Assembly: GCF_003610995.1 (NCBI RefSeq)
Contig: NZ_CP032543.1
Coordinates: 5,580,001-5,644,000, forward strand
DNA from: Streptomyces griseus subsp. griseus
GTDB taxonomy: Bacteria > Actinomycetota > Actinomycetes > Streptomycetales > Streptomycetaceae
Length of the DNA stretch: 64,000 nucleotides
Reading direction: 5' to 3'
Shown in pieces: positions 8,316 to 16,684 of this stretch. Under the pieces are notes generated by a model. The model was given only the letters and a program-made list of their open reading frames with translations, was not told the origin of the DNA and ran no database searches. Every line of letters begins with the position of its first letter. The stretch's first letter is position 1. The position numbers were made by a program, and so were the translations under genes.

Positions 8316-9476
8316 CTACTTCGCCAGCGGCAGTGCCGCCAGTTCTGCGATCACCCAGGTCAGCGGGGCGAACAGGGCCAGCAGAGCCGCGGCCCGCAGT
8401 GCGGTCGCGGTGCGCAGGACCGAGGCCGGGGCGCCCATCCGCAGCAGTGCTTCGGTCGTGTGGGCGCGGGCCTGCTTCGCCTCCAGGGCAGAGGTCAGCA
8501 GCGTCGCCGCCGTACAGCCGAGGACCAGCAGCGCACCCAGTGCGGTGAGCGGTCCCCAGGGGCGCTCGTCGCCCCCGTACAGCACCGAGGCGGCGAACAC
8601 CGCGGCGAACACAGCGCAGACGATGCCGAGCGGGCGGCCGATCCGGCGCGCCTCGTCCATCAGGACCCGGCCGGCCAGCAGCCGGGCACCACCGGGGCGC
8701 ACCGCCTGAAGCGCCCGCCCGCACAGGTACGTCAGCCCGGGACCGGCCGCGGCCAGGCCGATCGCGGTGAGCGTCCACCCCGCCAGCACCGCGACCGGGG
8801 TCGCCTCGAACCGGCCCGGCAGCGGGAACGCGCTCCCGGCCCCCTCCCGGGACGCGTACGCCTCCACCGCCAGCCCCACGGCCACCAGCGCCACTCCCCA
8901 GGGAAGGCCGCTCGGCGCGGGGGCGGGCTCCGGGAGTTCCTCGGAGCCGAAGGTGTCCCGGGCCGGGTCGGGCCGGGACCGCAGCGCGAGCGCGCTCGCC
9001 GTCGTCGACGCCACCGGTACGAGGGCCAGCAGCATCAAGGCGGCGGCCAGCGGCAACGGGGTGCCCGCGCCGAGGAACTCCGCCGCGCCGCCGTCGAACG
9101 GCATCCCGGTCAGATCGCCCCGCAGATGCAGGAAGAAGAGCAGCGCCACCAGGGAGCCGAGCGTGGTGGAGATCGCGGTCGAGACGGCGGCCAGCGCCGA
9201 GAGCCGCACCGGGCCGAGGCCGACGGAGGAGAGGCCCGGCCGGGGGCGCGTGCTCGGGTCCGTACGGGCCACCGCGACGGCGAACTGCACGGTGGCGGCC
9301 AGCGGGATGAAGCACCACAGCAGCCGCAGCACCGAACCGGCGGACGCGGGGTGCGCGGCGGCGTACCCCAGGGAGCAGAGGAGCAGGAAGCCGACACCGG
9401 CGGAGGCGGCGGCCACGAGGAGCCGCCGGACCAGGACGAGGGGGTGGGTACCGCGGGCTAGACGGAGAGCGAGCAC
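8316..9476 (-). CDS. Multi-pass ABC transporter permease-like membrane protein
   Basis: A 386-aa protein with roughly ten hydrophobic segments (for example AAASAGVGFLLLCSLGYAAA and GVALVAVGLAVEAYA) and no large extracytoplasmic domain. The start (GTG 9476) overlaps the end of the upstream ATPase gene by 19 bp, so the pair is translationally coupled. I take it to be the membrane partner of that ATPase, in the FtsX/MacB-like exporter group, although sequence similarity to FtsX is weak. The substrate is unknown. Confidence 0.75.
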   Translation of the reverse strand: MLALRLARGTHPLVLVRRLLVAAASAGVGFLLLCSLGYAAAHPASAGSVLRLLWCFIPLAATVQFAVAVARTDPSTRPRPGLSSVGLGPVRLSALAAVSTAISTTLGSLVALLFFLHLRGDLTGMPFDGGAAEFLGAGTPLPLAAALMLLALVPVASTTASALALRSRPDPARDTFGSEELPEPAPAPSGLPWGVALVAVGLAVEAYASREGAGSAFPLPGRFEATPVAVLAGWTLTAIGLAAAGPGLTYLCGRALQAVRPGGARLLAGRVLMDEARRIGRPLGIVCAVFAAVFAASVLYGGDERPWGPLTALGALLVLGCTAATLLTSALEAKQARAHTTEALLRMGAPASVLRTATALRAAALLALFAPLTWVIAELAALPLAK

Positions 9477-10198
9477 GCCGCGCTGCCCTCCGTGTCGGCC
9501 GGAACGCCGGGCAGGGCGACGGTGGCGACGCGGCGGCCGTCCAGCAGGGGCACGGTCCGGTCGGCGAGGGCGGCGACCTCGGCGTCATGGGTGGCCAGGA
9601 CCACCGTGATGCCGTGCGAGCGGGCCGCGGCGGTCAGGGTGCGCAGGAGCTGGGAGCGCTCGGCCCGGTGCAGGGTCGCGGTGGGCTCGTCGGCGAAGAC
9701 CACCGTCGGCCGGGCGCACAGGGCCCGGGCGACGGAGACCCGCTGGCGCTCGGCCTGGAGCAGGGCGTGCGGGCGCTTCTTGGCGAGCGGGGCGATGTCC
9801 AGGCGCTCCAGCCACTCGGTGGCGGCCTTCTTGGCGGCCCGGTGCGATGCGCCGCGCAGCAGCAGCGGCAGCGCCGCGTTCTCCCAGGTGGTGAGCTCGG
9901 GGACGAGCTCCGGGTCGGCGCCGATCCAGCCGAACCGTTCCCTCCGCAGCCGCTCACGGACCCGCGGGGCCATCGTGTGCACGGGGACGCTGTTGAACCA
10001 GACCTCGCCCTGCTCGGGCACCAGCCGGCCCGACAGACAGTGCAGCAGGGTCGTCTTCCCGCTGCCGCGCGGGCCGGTCACAGCCAGGATCTCGGCGTCG
10101 CGGACGGAGACGGAGACACCGCCGAGACCGGGCGATCCGTTGTGGGAGTGGTGCAGGGAACGCGCCCAGATCACGTCGTTGTCCGGCGGGGCCACCAT
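9458..10198 (-). CDS. ABC transporter ATP-binding protein with degenerate signature motif
   Basis: A 246-aa ATPase of the MacB/LolD size class. Walker A GPRGSGKTT and Walker B VVFADEPT are intact and the switch His is present (LATHDAEV). At the position of the LSGGQ signature it reads LLQAERQRVSVARAL, and the D-loop SALD is ATLH. The signature contacts ATP across the dimer, so hydrolysis may be weak or require a different partner. ATG 10198 follows GAGGTG; GTG 10207 is an alternative. A perfect 20-bp palindrome lies 32 bp upstream. The gene is coupled to the permease gene behind it. Confidence 0.85.
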   Translation of the reverse strand: MVAPPDNDVIWARSLHHSHNGSPGLGGVSVSVRDAEILAVTGPRGSGKTTLLHCLSGRLVPEQGEVWFNSVPVHTMAPRVRERLRRERFGWIGADPELVPELTTWENAALPLLLRGASHRAAKKAATEWLERLDIAPLAKKRPHALLQAERQRVSVARALCARPTVVFADEPTATLHRAERSQLLRTLTAAARSHGITVVLATHDAEVAALADRTVPLLDGRRVATVALPGVPADTEGSAACSLSV

Positions 10199-10229
10199 GG
10201 CGTACACCTCGGTTCGGATGAGTTTTCCC

Positions 10230-10249
10230 GTTCCCCCGTACGGGGGAAC
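10230..10249. promoter_or_regulatory. Perfect 20-bp palindrome, probable operator
   Basis: GTTCCCCCGTACGGGGGAAC is fully self-complementary and ends 32 bp upstream of the minus-strand ABC ATPase start at 10198, where a promoter or operator is expected. It is too short and loop-free for a typical terminator, and no plus-strand gene ends here. I do not recognise the regulator. Confidence 0.6.
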
Positions 10250-10415
10250 GAGGACGCGGCCGATCGGTCACTGGGCACCGTAGATAGTCGGACCGGTGAG
10301 TACGGACAGCACGCGGCCCGGACGCTCCCCTTCTCACTCGAAAGGGCGCATCCGGGCCGGGTGGACCGTATGAAATGACCGCTGAATGATGATCATCCGG
10401 CGTTCACGGGGGTGG

Positions 10416-11777
10416 TCAGAGCTTCGTCCACGCCTCCGTCAGCACGGCACGCAGGATGCCCTCGATCTCGTCGAACGTCGACTGGTCCGAGATCAGCGGC
10501 GGCGCGAGCTGGACGACCGGGTCGCCGCGGTCGTCGGCCCGGCAGTACAGGCCGTTGTCGTACAGCGCCTTGGAGAGGAAGCCGTACAGGACGCGCTCGG
10601 TCTCCTCGTCGGTGAACGTCTCCTTGGTGGCCTTGTCCTTCACCAGCTCGATGCCGTAGAAGAAGCCGTTGCCGCGGACGTCACCGACGATCGGCAGATC
10701 GTGCAGCTTCTGCAGCGTGGTGAGGAAGGCGTTCTCGTTGTCCAGGACGTGCTGCGTGAGGTTCTCGCGCTCGAAGATGTCCAGGTTGGCGAGGCCGACC
10801 GCCGCGGAGACCGGGTGGCCGCCGAAGGTGTAGCCGTGCAGGAAGGTGTTGCCGCCCTGGTAGAAGGGCTCGGCGATCCGGTCCGAGACGATGCAGGCAC
10901 CGATCGGGGAGTAGCCGGAGGTCATGCCCTTCGCGCAGGTGATCATGTCCGGTACGTAACCGAACTTGTCGCAGGCGAAGATCGTGCCGAGGCGGCCGAA
11001 GGCGCAGATGACCTCGTCCGATACGAGCAGCACGTCGTACTTGTCGCAGATCTCGCGGACCCGCTGGAAGTAGCCGGGCGGCGGCGGGAAGCAGCCGCCC
11101 GCGTTCTGCACGGGCTCCAGGAAGACCGCGGCGACGGTCTCCGGACCCTCGAAGAGGATCTCCTGCTCGATCTGGTCGGCGGCCCAGCGGCCGAAGGCCA
11201 CCGGGTCGTCGCCGAAGAGCGGGGCGCGGTAGATGTTGGTGTTCGGCACCTTGTGCGCGCCGGGCACCAGCGGCTCGAAGGGGGCCTTGAGCGCCGGGAG
11301 TCCGGTGATGGACAGGGCGCCCTGCGGGGTGCCGTGGTAGGCGACGGCACGCGAGATGACCTTGTACTTGGTCGGCTGGCCCTTGAGCTTGAAGTACTGC
11401 TTGGCCAGCTTCCAGGCGGTCTCGACGGCCTCGCCGCCACCGGTGGTGAAGAAGACCTTGTTGAGGTCGCCCGGGGCGTAGTCGGCGAGACGCTCGGCCA
11501 GCTCCACGGCCTTCGGGTGGGCGTAGGACCACACCGGGAAGAAGGCGAGCTCCTGGCCCTGCTTGTACGCCGTCTCGGCGAGCTCGTGACGGCCGTGGCC
11601 GGCGTTGACCACGAACAGGCCGGAGAGGCCGTCGAGGTAGCGCTTGCCCTGGTCGTCGAAGATGTAGGTTCCCTCGCCACGCACGATGGTGGGAACGGGT
11701 GCGTTCTCGTAGTCCGACATGCGGGTGAAGTGCATCCACAGGTGGTCGTACGCGGTTCGGCTGAGGTCCTTGCTCAC
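10416..11777 (-). CDS. Class III aminotransferase, putrescine/polyamine type
   Basis: A 453-aa PLP enzyme. Fold-type I motifs: TTGGGEAVETAWKLA, VLLVSDEVICAFGR (Asp binding the pyridine N) and the Schiff-base Lys in TCAKGMTSGYSP. It resembles the Streptomyces aminotransferase placed in polyamine degradation (putrescine to 4-aminobutyraldehyde). The start is GTG 11777, preceded by GGGGAA; the longer frame upstream is an antisense-like extension through the regulator gene. The asnC-type gene ends 2 bp before it, so the two form one leftward operon divergent from an aldehyde dehydrogenase. Substrate assignment rests on context. Confidence 0.88.
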   Translation of the reverse strand: MSKDLSRTAYDHLWMHFTRMSDYENAPVPTIVRGEGTYIFDDQGKRYLDGLSGLFVVNAGHGRHELAETAYKQGQELAFFPVWSYAHPKAVELAERLADYAPGDLNKVFFTTGGGEAVETAWKLAKQYFKLKGQPTKYKVISRAVAYHGTPQGALSITGLPALKAPFEPLVPGAHKVPNTNIYRAPLFGDDPVAFGRWAADQIEQEILFEGPETVAAVFLEPVQNAGGCFPPPPGYFQRVREICDKYDVLLVSDEVICAFGRLGTIFACDKFGYVPDMITCAKGMTSGYSPIGACIVSDRIAEPFYQGGNTFLHGYTFGGHPVSAAVGLANLDIFERENLTQHVLDNENAFLTTLQKLHDLPIVGDVRGNGFFYGIELVKDKATKETFTDEETERVLYGFLSKALYDNGLYCRADDRGDPVVQLAPPLISDQSTFDEIEGILRAVLTEAWTKL

Positions 11778-11779
11778 GG

Positions 11780-12271
11780 CTATCGGGTTCCCCACATGTA
11801 GGTCTGCTTCTTGAGCTTGAGGTAAACAAAGCTCTCGGTGGAGCGCACGCCGGGAATGGCCCGGATGCGTTTGTTGATCGTCTCCAGCAGGTGGTCGTCG
11901 TCCTCGCAGACGATCTCCACCATCAGGTCGAAGGAGCCCGCGGTCATCACCACGTACTCGCACTCGGCCATGGCCGACAGGGCTTCGGCCACCGGGTCGA
12001 GGTCGCCCTCGACATTGATGCCGACCATCGCCTGGCGCCGGAACCCCACGGTGAGCGGGTCCGTCACGGCCACGATCTGCATCACGCCCTGGTCGAGAAG
12101 CTTCTGGACGCGCTGGCGCACAGCCGCTTCGGAGAGGCCGACGGCCTTGCCGATCGCGGCGTACGGACGGCGTCCGTCCTCCTGGAGCTGCTCGATGATT
12201 GCGAGGGAGACGGCATCGACCGCCGGCGGCGATCCGTTCCCGGTCCTGGAGTCTGCGCTGCGACTTGCCAC
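11780..12271 (-). CDS. Lrp/AsnC-family transcriptional regulator
   Basis: A 163-aa regulator with an N-terminal HTH (LQEDGRRPYAAIGKAVGLSE then AAVRQRVQKL) and a C-terminal RAM/AsnC effector domain (YVVMTAGSFDLMVEIVCEDD, IPGVRSTESFVYLKLKKQTY). It precedes the aminotransferase gene by 2 bp and is divergent from the aminobutyraldehyde dehydrogenase gene. It probably controls both in response to an amino acid or amine. GTG 12271 gives MASRSADSR; GTG 12286 is five codons longer, and neither has a strong ribosome-binding site. Confidence 0.88.
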   Translation of the reverse strand: MASRSADSRTGNGSPPAVDAVSLAIIEQLQEDGRRPYAAIGKAVGLSEAAVRQRVQKLLDQGVMQIVAVTDPLTVGFRRQAMVGINVEGDLDPVAEALSAMAECEYVVMTAGSFDLMVEIVCEDDDHLLETINKRIRAIPGVRSTESFVYLKLKKQTYMWGTR

Positions 12272-12447
12272 GCATCCACTCTGCACCGCACTCGTCTGTC
12301 TCGCAACCCCAGATCGATGAAATTCGTTGACTGAGTGCTCATTACCGACTGAATCCGAAGCTAGGGGTGGTTGCCTATGTCGAAAGCGTCACCGGAACGA
12401 TTAGGGTGGACATCTCACCCATCGGACAGCCGACAGGAGGGGTGGTC

Positions 12448-13887
12448 ATGACCACCGAGGTGCGCCGTCTGCGCAACTACATCAACGGGGAGTTCCGGGA
12501 CGCCGCGGACGGGCGGACCATCGATGTGGTCAGCCCGGTGACGGAAGAGGTCTACGCGACCTCGCCGCTCTCCGGCCAGGCCGATGTCGATGCCGCCATG
12601 GAGGCCGCCGCGGCCGCCTTCCCGGCCTGGCGCGACACGACGCCCGCCGAGCGCCAGAAGGCCCTGCTGAAGATCGCGGACGCCTTCGAGGAGCGCGCGG
12701 AGGACCTGATCGCCGCCGAGTCGGAGAACACCGGCAAGCCGATCGGGCTCACCCGCAGCGAAGAGATCCCGCCGATGGTGGACCAGATCCGCTTCTTCGC
12801 CGGTGCCGCCCGTCTCCTGGAGGGCCGCTCGGCCGGCGAGTACATGGAGGGCCTGACCTCCATCGTGCGCCGCGAGCCCGTCGGCGTATGCGCGCAGGTC
12901 GCGCCGTGGAACTACCCGATGATGATGGCCGTGTGGAAGTTCGCCCCGGCGCTCGCCGCGGGCAACACCGTCGTGATCAAGCCGTCCGACACCACCCCGG
13001 CGTCGACCGTGCTGATGGCCGAGATCATGGGCCAGTTCCTGCCCAAGGGCGTCTTCAACGTCCTGTGCGGCGACCGGGACACCGGCCGCGCGATGGTGGA
13101 GCACCCGACCCCGGCGATGGCCTCCATCACCGGTTCGGTCCGGGCCGGCATCCAGGTCGCCGAGTCGGCCGCCAAGGACGTCAAGCGCGTCCACCTGGAG
13201 CTGGGCGGCAAGGCGCCCGTCGTCGTCTTCGAGGACGCCGACATCGCCAGGACCGTCGCGGGCGTCTCGGAGGCGGGCTTCTTCAACGCGGGCCAGGACT
13301 GTACGGCCGCGACCCGCGTCCTGGTCCACGAGTCGATCCACGACGAGTTCGTCACCGCGCTCGCCAAGGCCGCCGCGGACACGAAGACCGGGCAGCCCGA
13401 CGACGAGGACGTGGCGTACGGACCGCTCAACAACGCCAACCAGCTCAAGCAGGTCAGCGGCTTCATCGACCGCCTCCCCGCCCACGCCAAGGTCGAGGCG
13501 GGCGGCCACCGGGTCGGCGACAAGGGCTACTTCTACGCCCCGACCGTCGTCTCCGGCCTCGAGCAGGACGACGAGATCATCCAGAACGAGGTCTTCGGGC
13601 CGGTCATCACGGTCCAGTCGTTCACCGACGAGGACCAGGCCGTCGCGTACGCCAACGGCGTCGAGTACGCGCTCGCCTCCTCGGTCTGGACGCAGAACCA
13701 CTCCCGCGCCATGCGCATGTCCAAGAACCTCGACTTCGGCTGTGTGTGGATCAACACCCACATCCCGCTGGTCGCGGAGATGCCGCACGGCGGGTTCAAG
13801 AAGTCCGGCTACGGCAAGGACCTGTCGGCGTACGGCTTCGAGGACTACACCCGCGTCAAGCACGTCATGACGTCCATCGAGGACTGA
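12448..13887 (+). CDS. Aldehyde dehydrogenase, 4-aminobutyraldehyde type
   Basis: A 479-aa NAD(P)-dependent dehydrogenase. Catalytic Glu lies in HLELGGKAPVVV, catalytic Cys in FFNAGQDCTAATRVL, and the cofactor motif is GSVRAGIQVAES. It is closest in style to gamma-aminobutyraldehyde/betaine aldehyde dehydrogenases, so it would oxidise 4-aminobutyraldehyde to GABA. ATG 12448 follows AGGAGG by 8 nt. It is divergent from the asnC-aminotransferase pair, which would make its substrate. A strong hairpin terminates it at 13905-13949. Confidence 0.9.
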   Translation: MTTEVRRLRNYINGEFRDAADGRTIDVVSPVTEEVYATSPLSGQADVDAAMEAAAAAFPAWRDTTPAERQKALLKIADAFEERAEDLIAAESENTGKPIGLTRSEEIPPMVDQIRFFAGAARLLEGRSAGEYMEGLTSIVRREPVGVCAQVAPWNYPMMMAVWKFAPALAAGNTVVIKPSDTTPASTVLMAEIMGQFLPKGVFNVLCGDRDTGRAMVEHPTPAMASITGSVRAGIQVAESAAKDVKRVHLELGGKAPVVVFEDADIARTVAGVSEAGFFNAGQDCTAATRVLVHESIHDEFVTALAKAAADTKTGQPDDEDVAYGPLNNANQLKQVSGFIDRLPAHAKVEAGGHRVGDKGYFYAPTVVSGLEQDDEIIQNEVFGPVITVQSFTDEDQAVAYANGVEYALASSVWTQNHSRAMRMSKNLDFGCVWINTHIPLVAEMPHGGFKKSGYGKDLSAYGFEDYTRVKHVMTSIED

Positions 13888-13904
13888 CCGCCGCGCACGC
13901 CGTA

Positions 13905-13949
13905 CGGATACGGCCCCGGGCCCCGCGCCCGGGGCCGTTCCCGTATCCG
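13905..13949 (+). terminator. Strong hairpin after the aldehyde dehydrogenase
   Basis: The left arm (13905-13921) pairs with 13927-13937 and 13942-13949, interrupted only by a 4-nt bulge, giving 17-19 mostly G/C pairs. It starts 18 bp past the stop codon. There is no U tract. Confidence 0.75.
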
Positions 13950-14037
13950 GGCCCTGTACAGGGTGTGCGGAAGGGGCCCGTCCCGCTGGACGCTTGGTCC
14001 ATTGCCCGCCGCCGTGGCCGAGGGGCATCCTGCGCGG

Positions 14038-15225
14038 GTGCGAGTGATCCCGAAGAACCCCATGTCCCGCCGTTCCCTGCTGCGCGCCCTCGGGGCGGGG
14101 GCGGCCGGGGCCGGCCTGGCCGGCTGCGGGGTGCCCGCCGCCTTCGTGGAGCCGGGGGAGCGGGCCGGGCGCGACAGCTCCGCCACCGACCACCGCCTCC
14201 ACTTCGCCAACTGGCCGCTCTACATCGACACCGACGACGAGAACACCTCGAAGCGGCCCACCCTGGACGCCTTCACCGAACGGACCGGGATCTCCGTCAC
14301 GTACACCGAGGAGATCAACGACAACGACGAGTTCTTCGGGAAGATCAGCCCGGCCCTGATGAACCGCCAGGAGACCGGGCGCGACCTGATCGTCATCAGC
14401 GACTGGATGGCCGCCCGCTTCGTCCGGCTGGGCTGGGTCCAGGAGATGGACCGGGCCAACCAGCCCAACGTGGCCAAGTACCTCGATCCGCAGCTCCGTT
14501 CGCCCGCGTTCGACGAGGGGCGGCGCCACAGCGTCCCCTGGCAGTCCGGGATCACCGGCATCGCGTACAACCGGAAGCGGCTCGGCCGCGAGATCCGCTC
14601 CACCCAGGACCTGTGGGCGGGCGATCTTCGCGGCAAGGTGACGCTGCTGTCCGGACTCGACGAGTCGTTCGCGCTGCTGATGCAGGGCGACGGCGTCGAC
14701 ATCACCCGGTGGACGGCCGACGACTTCCACACGATGTGCGAGCACGTCGAGAAGCGGGTCCGCTCCAAGCACATCCGCCGCTTCACCGGCAACGACTACA
14801 TCAAGGACCTCTCCACCGGCGATGTGCTGGCCTGTCAGGCGTACTCCGGCGATGTCATCCAGCTCCGGGCGGACAACCCGGACATCGAGTTCGTCGTCCC
14901 CGAGGAGGGCGCCGAGCTGTGGGCGGAGTCGCTGATGATCCCCAACCTCGCCCGCCACAAGCGCAACGCGGAACGCCTCGTGGACCACTACTACGACCCC
15001 GAGATCGCCGCCGAACTCGCCACCTGGGTCAACTACGTCTGCCCGGTCCCCGCCGCCCGTGACGTCCTCGCCTCCTCGAAGGACGAGGAGACGGCCGCGC
15101 TCGCCGAGGATCCGCTGATCTTCCCCGACGACGCGATGCGCGAACGGCTCGCCATCGCGCGCGACATCACCTCCGAGGAGCGGACGGGCTTCGCCAAGAA
15201 GTGGAACGCCATCGTCGGGTTGTGA
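14038..15225 (+). CDS. Orphan polyamine ABC substrate-binding lipoprotein (Tat type)
   Basis: A 395-aa spermidine/putrescine-binding protein of the PotD/PotF type (VTYTEEINDNDEFFGKISP, RRFTGNDYIKDLSTGDV, HYYDPEIAAELATWVNYVCP). The N-terminus carries a twin-arginine lipoprotein signal: SRRSLLRALG then AGLAGCG. GTG 14038 follows AGGGG by 12 nt; ATG 14062 (MSRRSLL) is also possible. It is closely similar to the binding protein at 21744, which heads a complete importer, yet it has no permease or ATPase beside it. It may feed the same permeases or act as a sensor. Confidence 0.88.
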   Translation: MRVIPKNPMSRRSLLRALGAGAAGAGLAGCGVPAAFVEPGERAGRDSSATDHRLHFANWPLYIDTDDENTSKRPTLDAFTERTGISVTYTEEINDNDEFFGKISPALMNRQETGRDLIVISDWMAARFVRLGWVQEMDRANQPNVAKYLDPQLRSPAFDEGRRHSVPWQSGITGIAYNRKRLGREIRSTQDLWAGDLRGKVTLLSGLDESFALLMQGDGVDITRWTADDFHTMCEHVEKRVRSKHIRRFTGNDYIKDLSTGDVLACQAYSGDVIQLRADNPDIEFVVPEEGAELWAESLMIPNLARHKRNAERLVDHYYDPEIAAELATWVNYVCPVPAARDVLASSKDEETAALAEDPLIFPDDAMRERLAIARDITSEERTGFAKKWNAIVGL

Positions 15226-15279
15226 GCCCGTACCAGGGGCAGCCTGAAGAGCGCGTAAACGCGGGCATACGCTGCGGAT

Positions 15280-15819
15280 ATGAGCGAGCGACACGCCCTC
15301 ACACGGCGTATACGCGGGTGGTTGGTCTTCTTCATCGTCTCTCTGGTCCTGAGCGGGCTCACCGCCTTCCCGCTCGTCACCGAACTCCGCTGGGCCGAGG
15401 AGCTGCTGAAGGCCTCTGCCTCCCCGGTCCCCGAACACCTCCCCGGCCTGATGGAGTGGATCACCCGGGTCCGTGAAGGGGTCGACACCATCGACCGGGA
15501 CCAGCCGTTCATGCTGTACGGCACCGACTGGCTGGCCTTCGCCCACCTGGTCATCGCGGTCGCCTTCTACGGGCCCTACCGCGACCCGGTCCGCAACATC
15601 TGGGTCATCGAGTTCGGCATGATCGCCTGCGCCGGGATCATCCCGCTCGCGCTGGTCTGCGGCCCGATCCGGGGCATCCCCTTCTGGTGGAGCGTGATCG
15701 ACATGTCCTTCGGGGTCTTCGGCGTCGTCCCGCTGCTGATCGTCCGCCGCATGATCAAGCGGCTGGAACTGCTGGAGCAGCCACCGTCCCCGGCGGCTCC
15801 CGTCCCGGCGAGCGCCTGA
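15280..15819 (+). CDS. Small integral membrane protein, unknown function
   Basis: A 179-aa protein with about four hydrophobic segments: WLVFFIVSLVLSGLTAFPL, WLAFAHLVIAVAFYGPY, IWVIEFGMIACAGIIPLALV and MSFGVFGVVPLLIVRRM. A soluble stretch (residues 40-75) lies between the first two. The C-terminus is cytosolic-looking and charged. I recognise no characterised family. It begins 54 bp after the orphan binding-protein gene and may share its transcript. No catalytic motif is visible. Confidence 0.8.
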   Translation: MSERHALTRRIRGWLVFFIVSLVLSGLTAFPLVTELRWAEELLKASASPVPEHLPGLMEWITRVREGVDTIDRDQPFMLYGTDWLAFAHLVIAVAFYGPYRDPVRNIWVIEFGMIACAGIIPLALVCGPIRGIPFWWSVIDMSFGVFGVVPLLIVRRMIKRLELLEQPPSPAAPVPASA

Positions 15820-15822
15820 GCC

Positions 15823-16626
15823 TCACGGCTTCCGGGCCACCACCCCGAACTGCGCCACCTCCGGCTCCCGCGGGTTCGTACGCCAGCGGGAGCAGGAGAC
15901 GATCCCCGGCTCCAGCAGCTCCAGCCCGTCCAGGAACGACGCGACCTCCTCGCGGCTGCGAGCGGTGATCGGCGGGGTGGCGTTCTCGTTCCAGAAGCGC
16001 ATCGCCGCCTCGTTGCCCTCACCGCCCAGCTCCAGCGTCGGATGGGTGAGGACGAGATGGCTGCCGGAGGGCACGGCCGCCATCAGCGTACGGACGACGG
16101 ACCGCGCCTCGTCCGTGTCCAGCACGAAGTTGAGGATGCCGAGCATCATCACCGCGACCGGCCGCCGCAGATCCAGCGTGGGTTCGGCCGCCCTCAGGAT
16201 CCGCTCCGGGTGGTGCGCGTCCGCGTCGACGTACTCGGTGGCACCCTCCAGCGAACTGCTGAGCAGGGCCCGCGCGTGGGCCAGCACGATCGGATCGTTG
16301 TCGACATAGACGACCCGGGAGTGCGGGGCGGTGTGCTGGGCGACCTCGTGGGTGTTGTCGGCCGTCGGCAGGCCGGTGCCGATGTCCAGGAACTGGTCGA
16401 CGCCCACGTCCCCGGCCAGATGCCGCACCGCCCGGCCGAGGAACGCCCGGTCGGCGCGGGCCACTTCACCGATGCTCGGGTACATCCCGGTCACCTGGTC
16501 GCCCACCGCCCGGTCCACCGGGTAGTGGTCCTTGCCGCCCAGCCAGTAGTTCCAGACCCGGGCGTTGTGCGCGACATCTGTACGTATCCGGTCGGGGGCT
16601 GCGGCCTGCGGTCGGCGCTCACTCAC
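15823..16626 (-). CDS. SAM-dependent methyltransferase, DUF574 type
   Basis: A 267-aa protein of the actinobacterial DUF574 (PF04672) methyltransferase-like family: IRTDVAHNARVWNYWLGGKD at the start, FLDIGTGLPTADNTHEVAQ as SAM motif, and YVDNDPIVLAHARALL. These families are highly expanded in Streptomyces and their substrates are unknown. GTG 16626 was chosen because GAGGAG lies 8 nt upstream; the frame extends 16 codons further without a ribosome-binding site. It converges with the membrane-protein gene, with only 3 bp between the stops. Confidence 0.88.
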   Translation of the reverse strand: MSERRPQAAAPDRIRTDVAHNARVWNYWLGGKDHYPVDRAVGDQVTGMYPSIGEVARADRAFLGRAVRHLAGDVGVDQFLDIGTGLPTADNTHEVAQHTAPHSRVVYVDNDPIVLAHARALLSSSLEGATEYVDADAHHPERILRAAEPTLDLRRPVAVMMLGILNFVLDTDEARSVVRTLMAAVPSGSHLVLTHPTLELGGEGNEAAMRFWNENATPPITARSREEVASFLDGLELLEPGIVSCSRWRTNPREPEVAQFGVVARKP

Positions 16627-16684
16627 GTCTGCTGCTCCTCGGTACCCGTCCGGCGATACGGCACCGACCATCATGCCGGACCGA

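Noticed and set aside
12327..12355. TTGACT plus TGAATC promoter for the first aldehyde dehydrogenase
   Set aside because: The -35 is good, but the -10 is poor and other -10-like sequences (TAGGGT near 12404) compete; not firm enough to list.
12415..15546. 1043-codon open frame on the minus strand
   Set aside because: It lies antisense to the dehydrogenase and binding-protein genes, has Val/Gly/Asp-rich shadow composition and no ribosome-binding site. Long antisense frames are expected at this G+C content.
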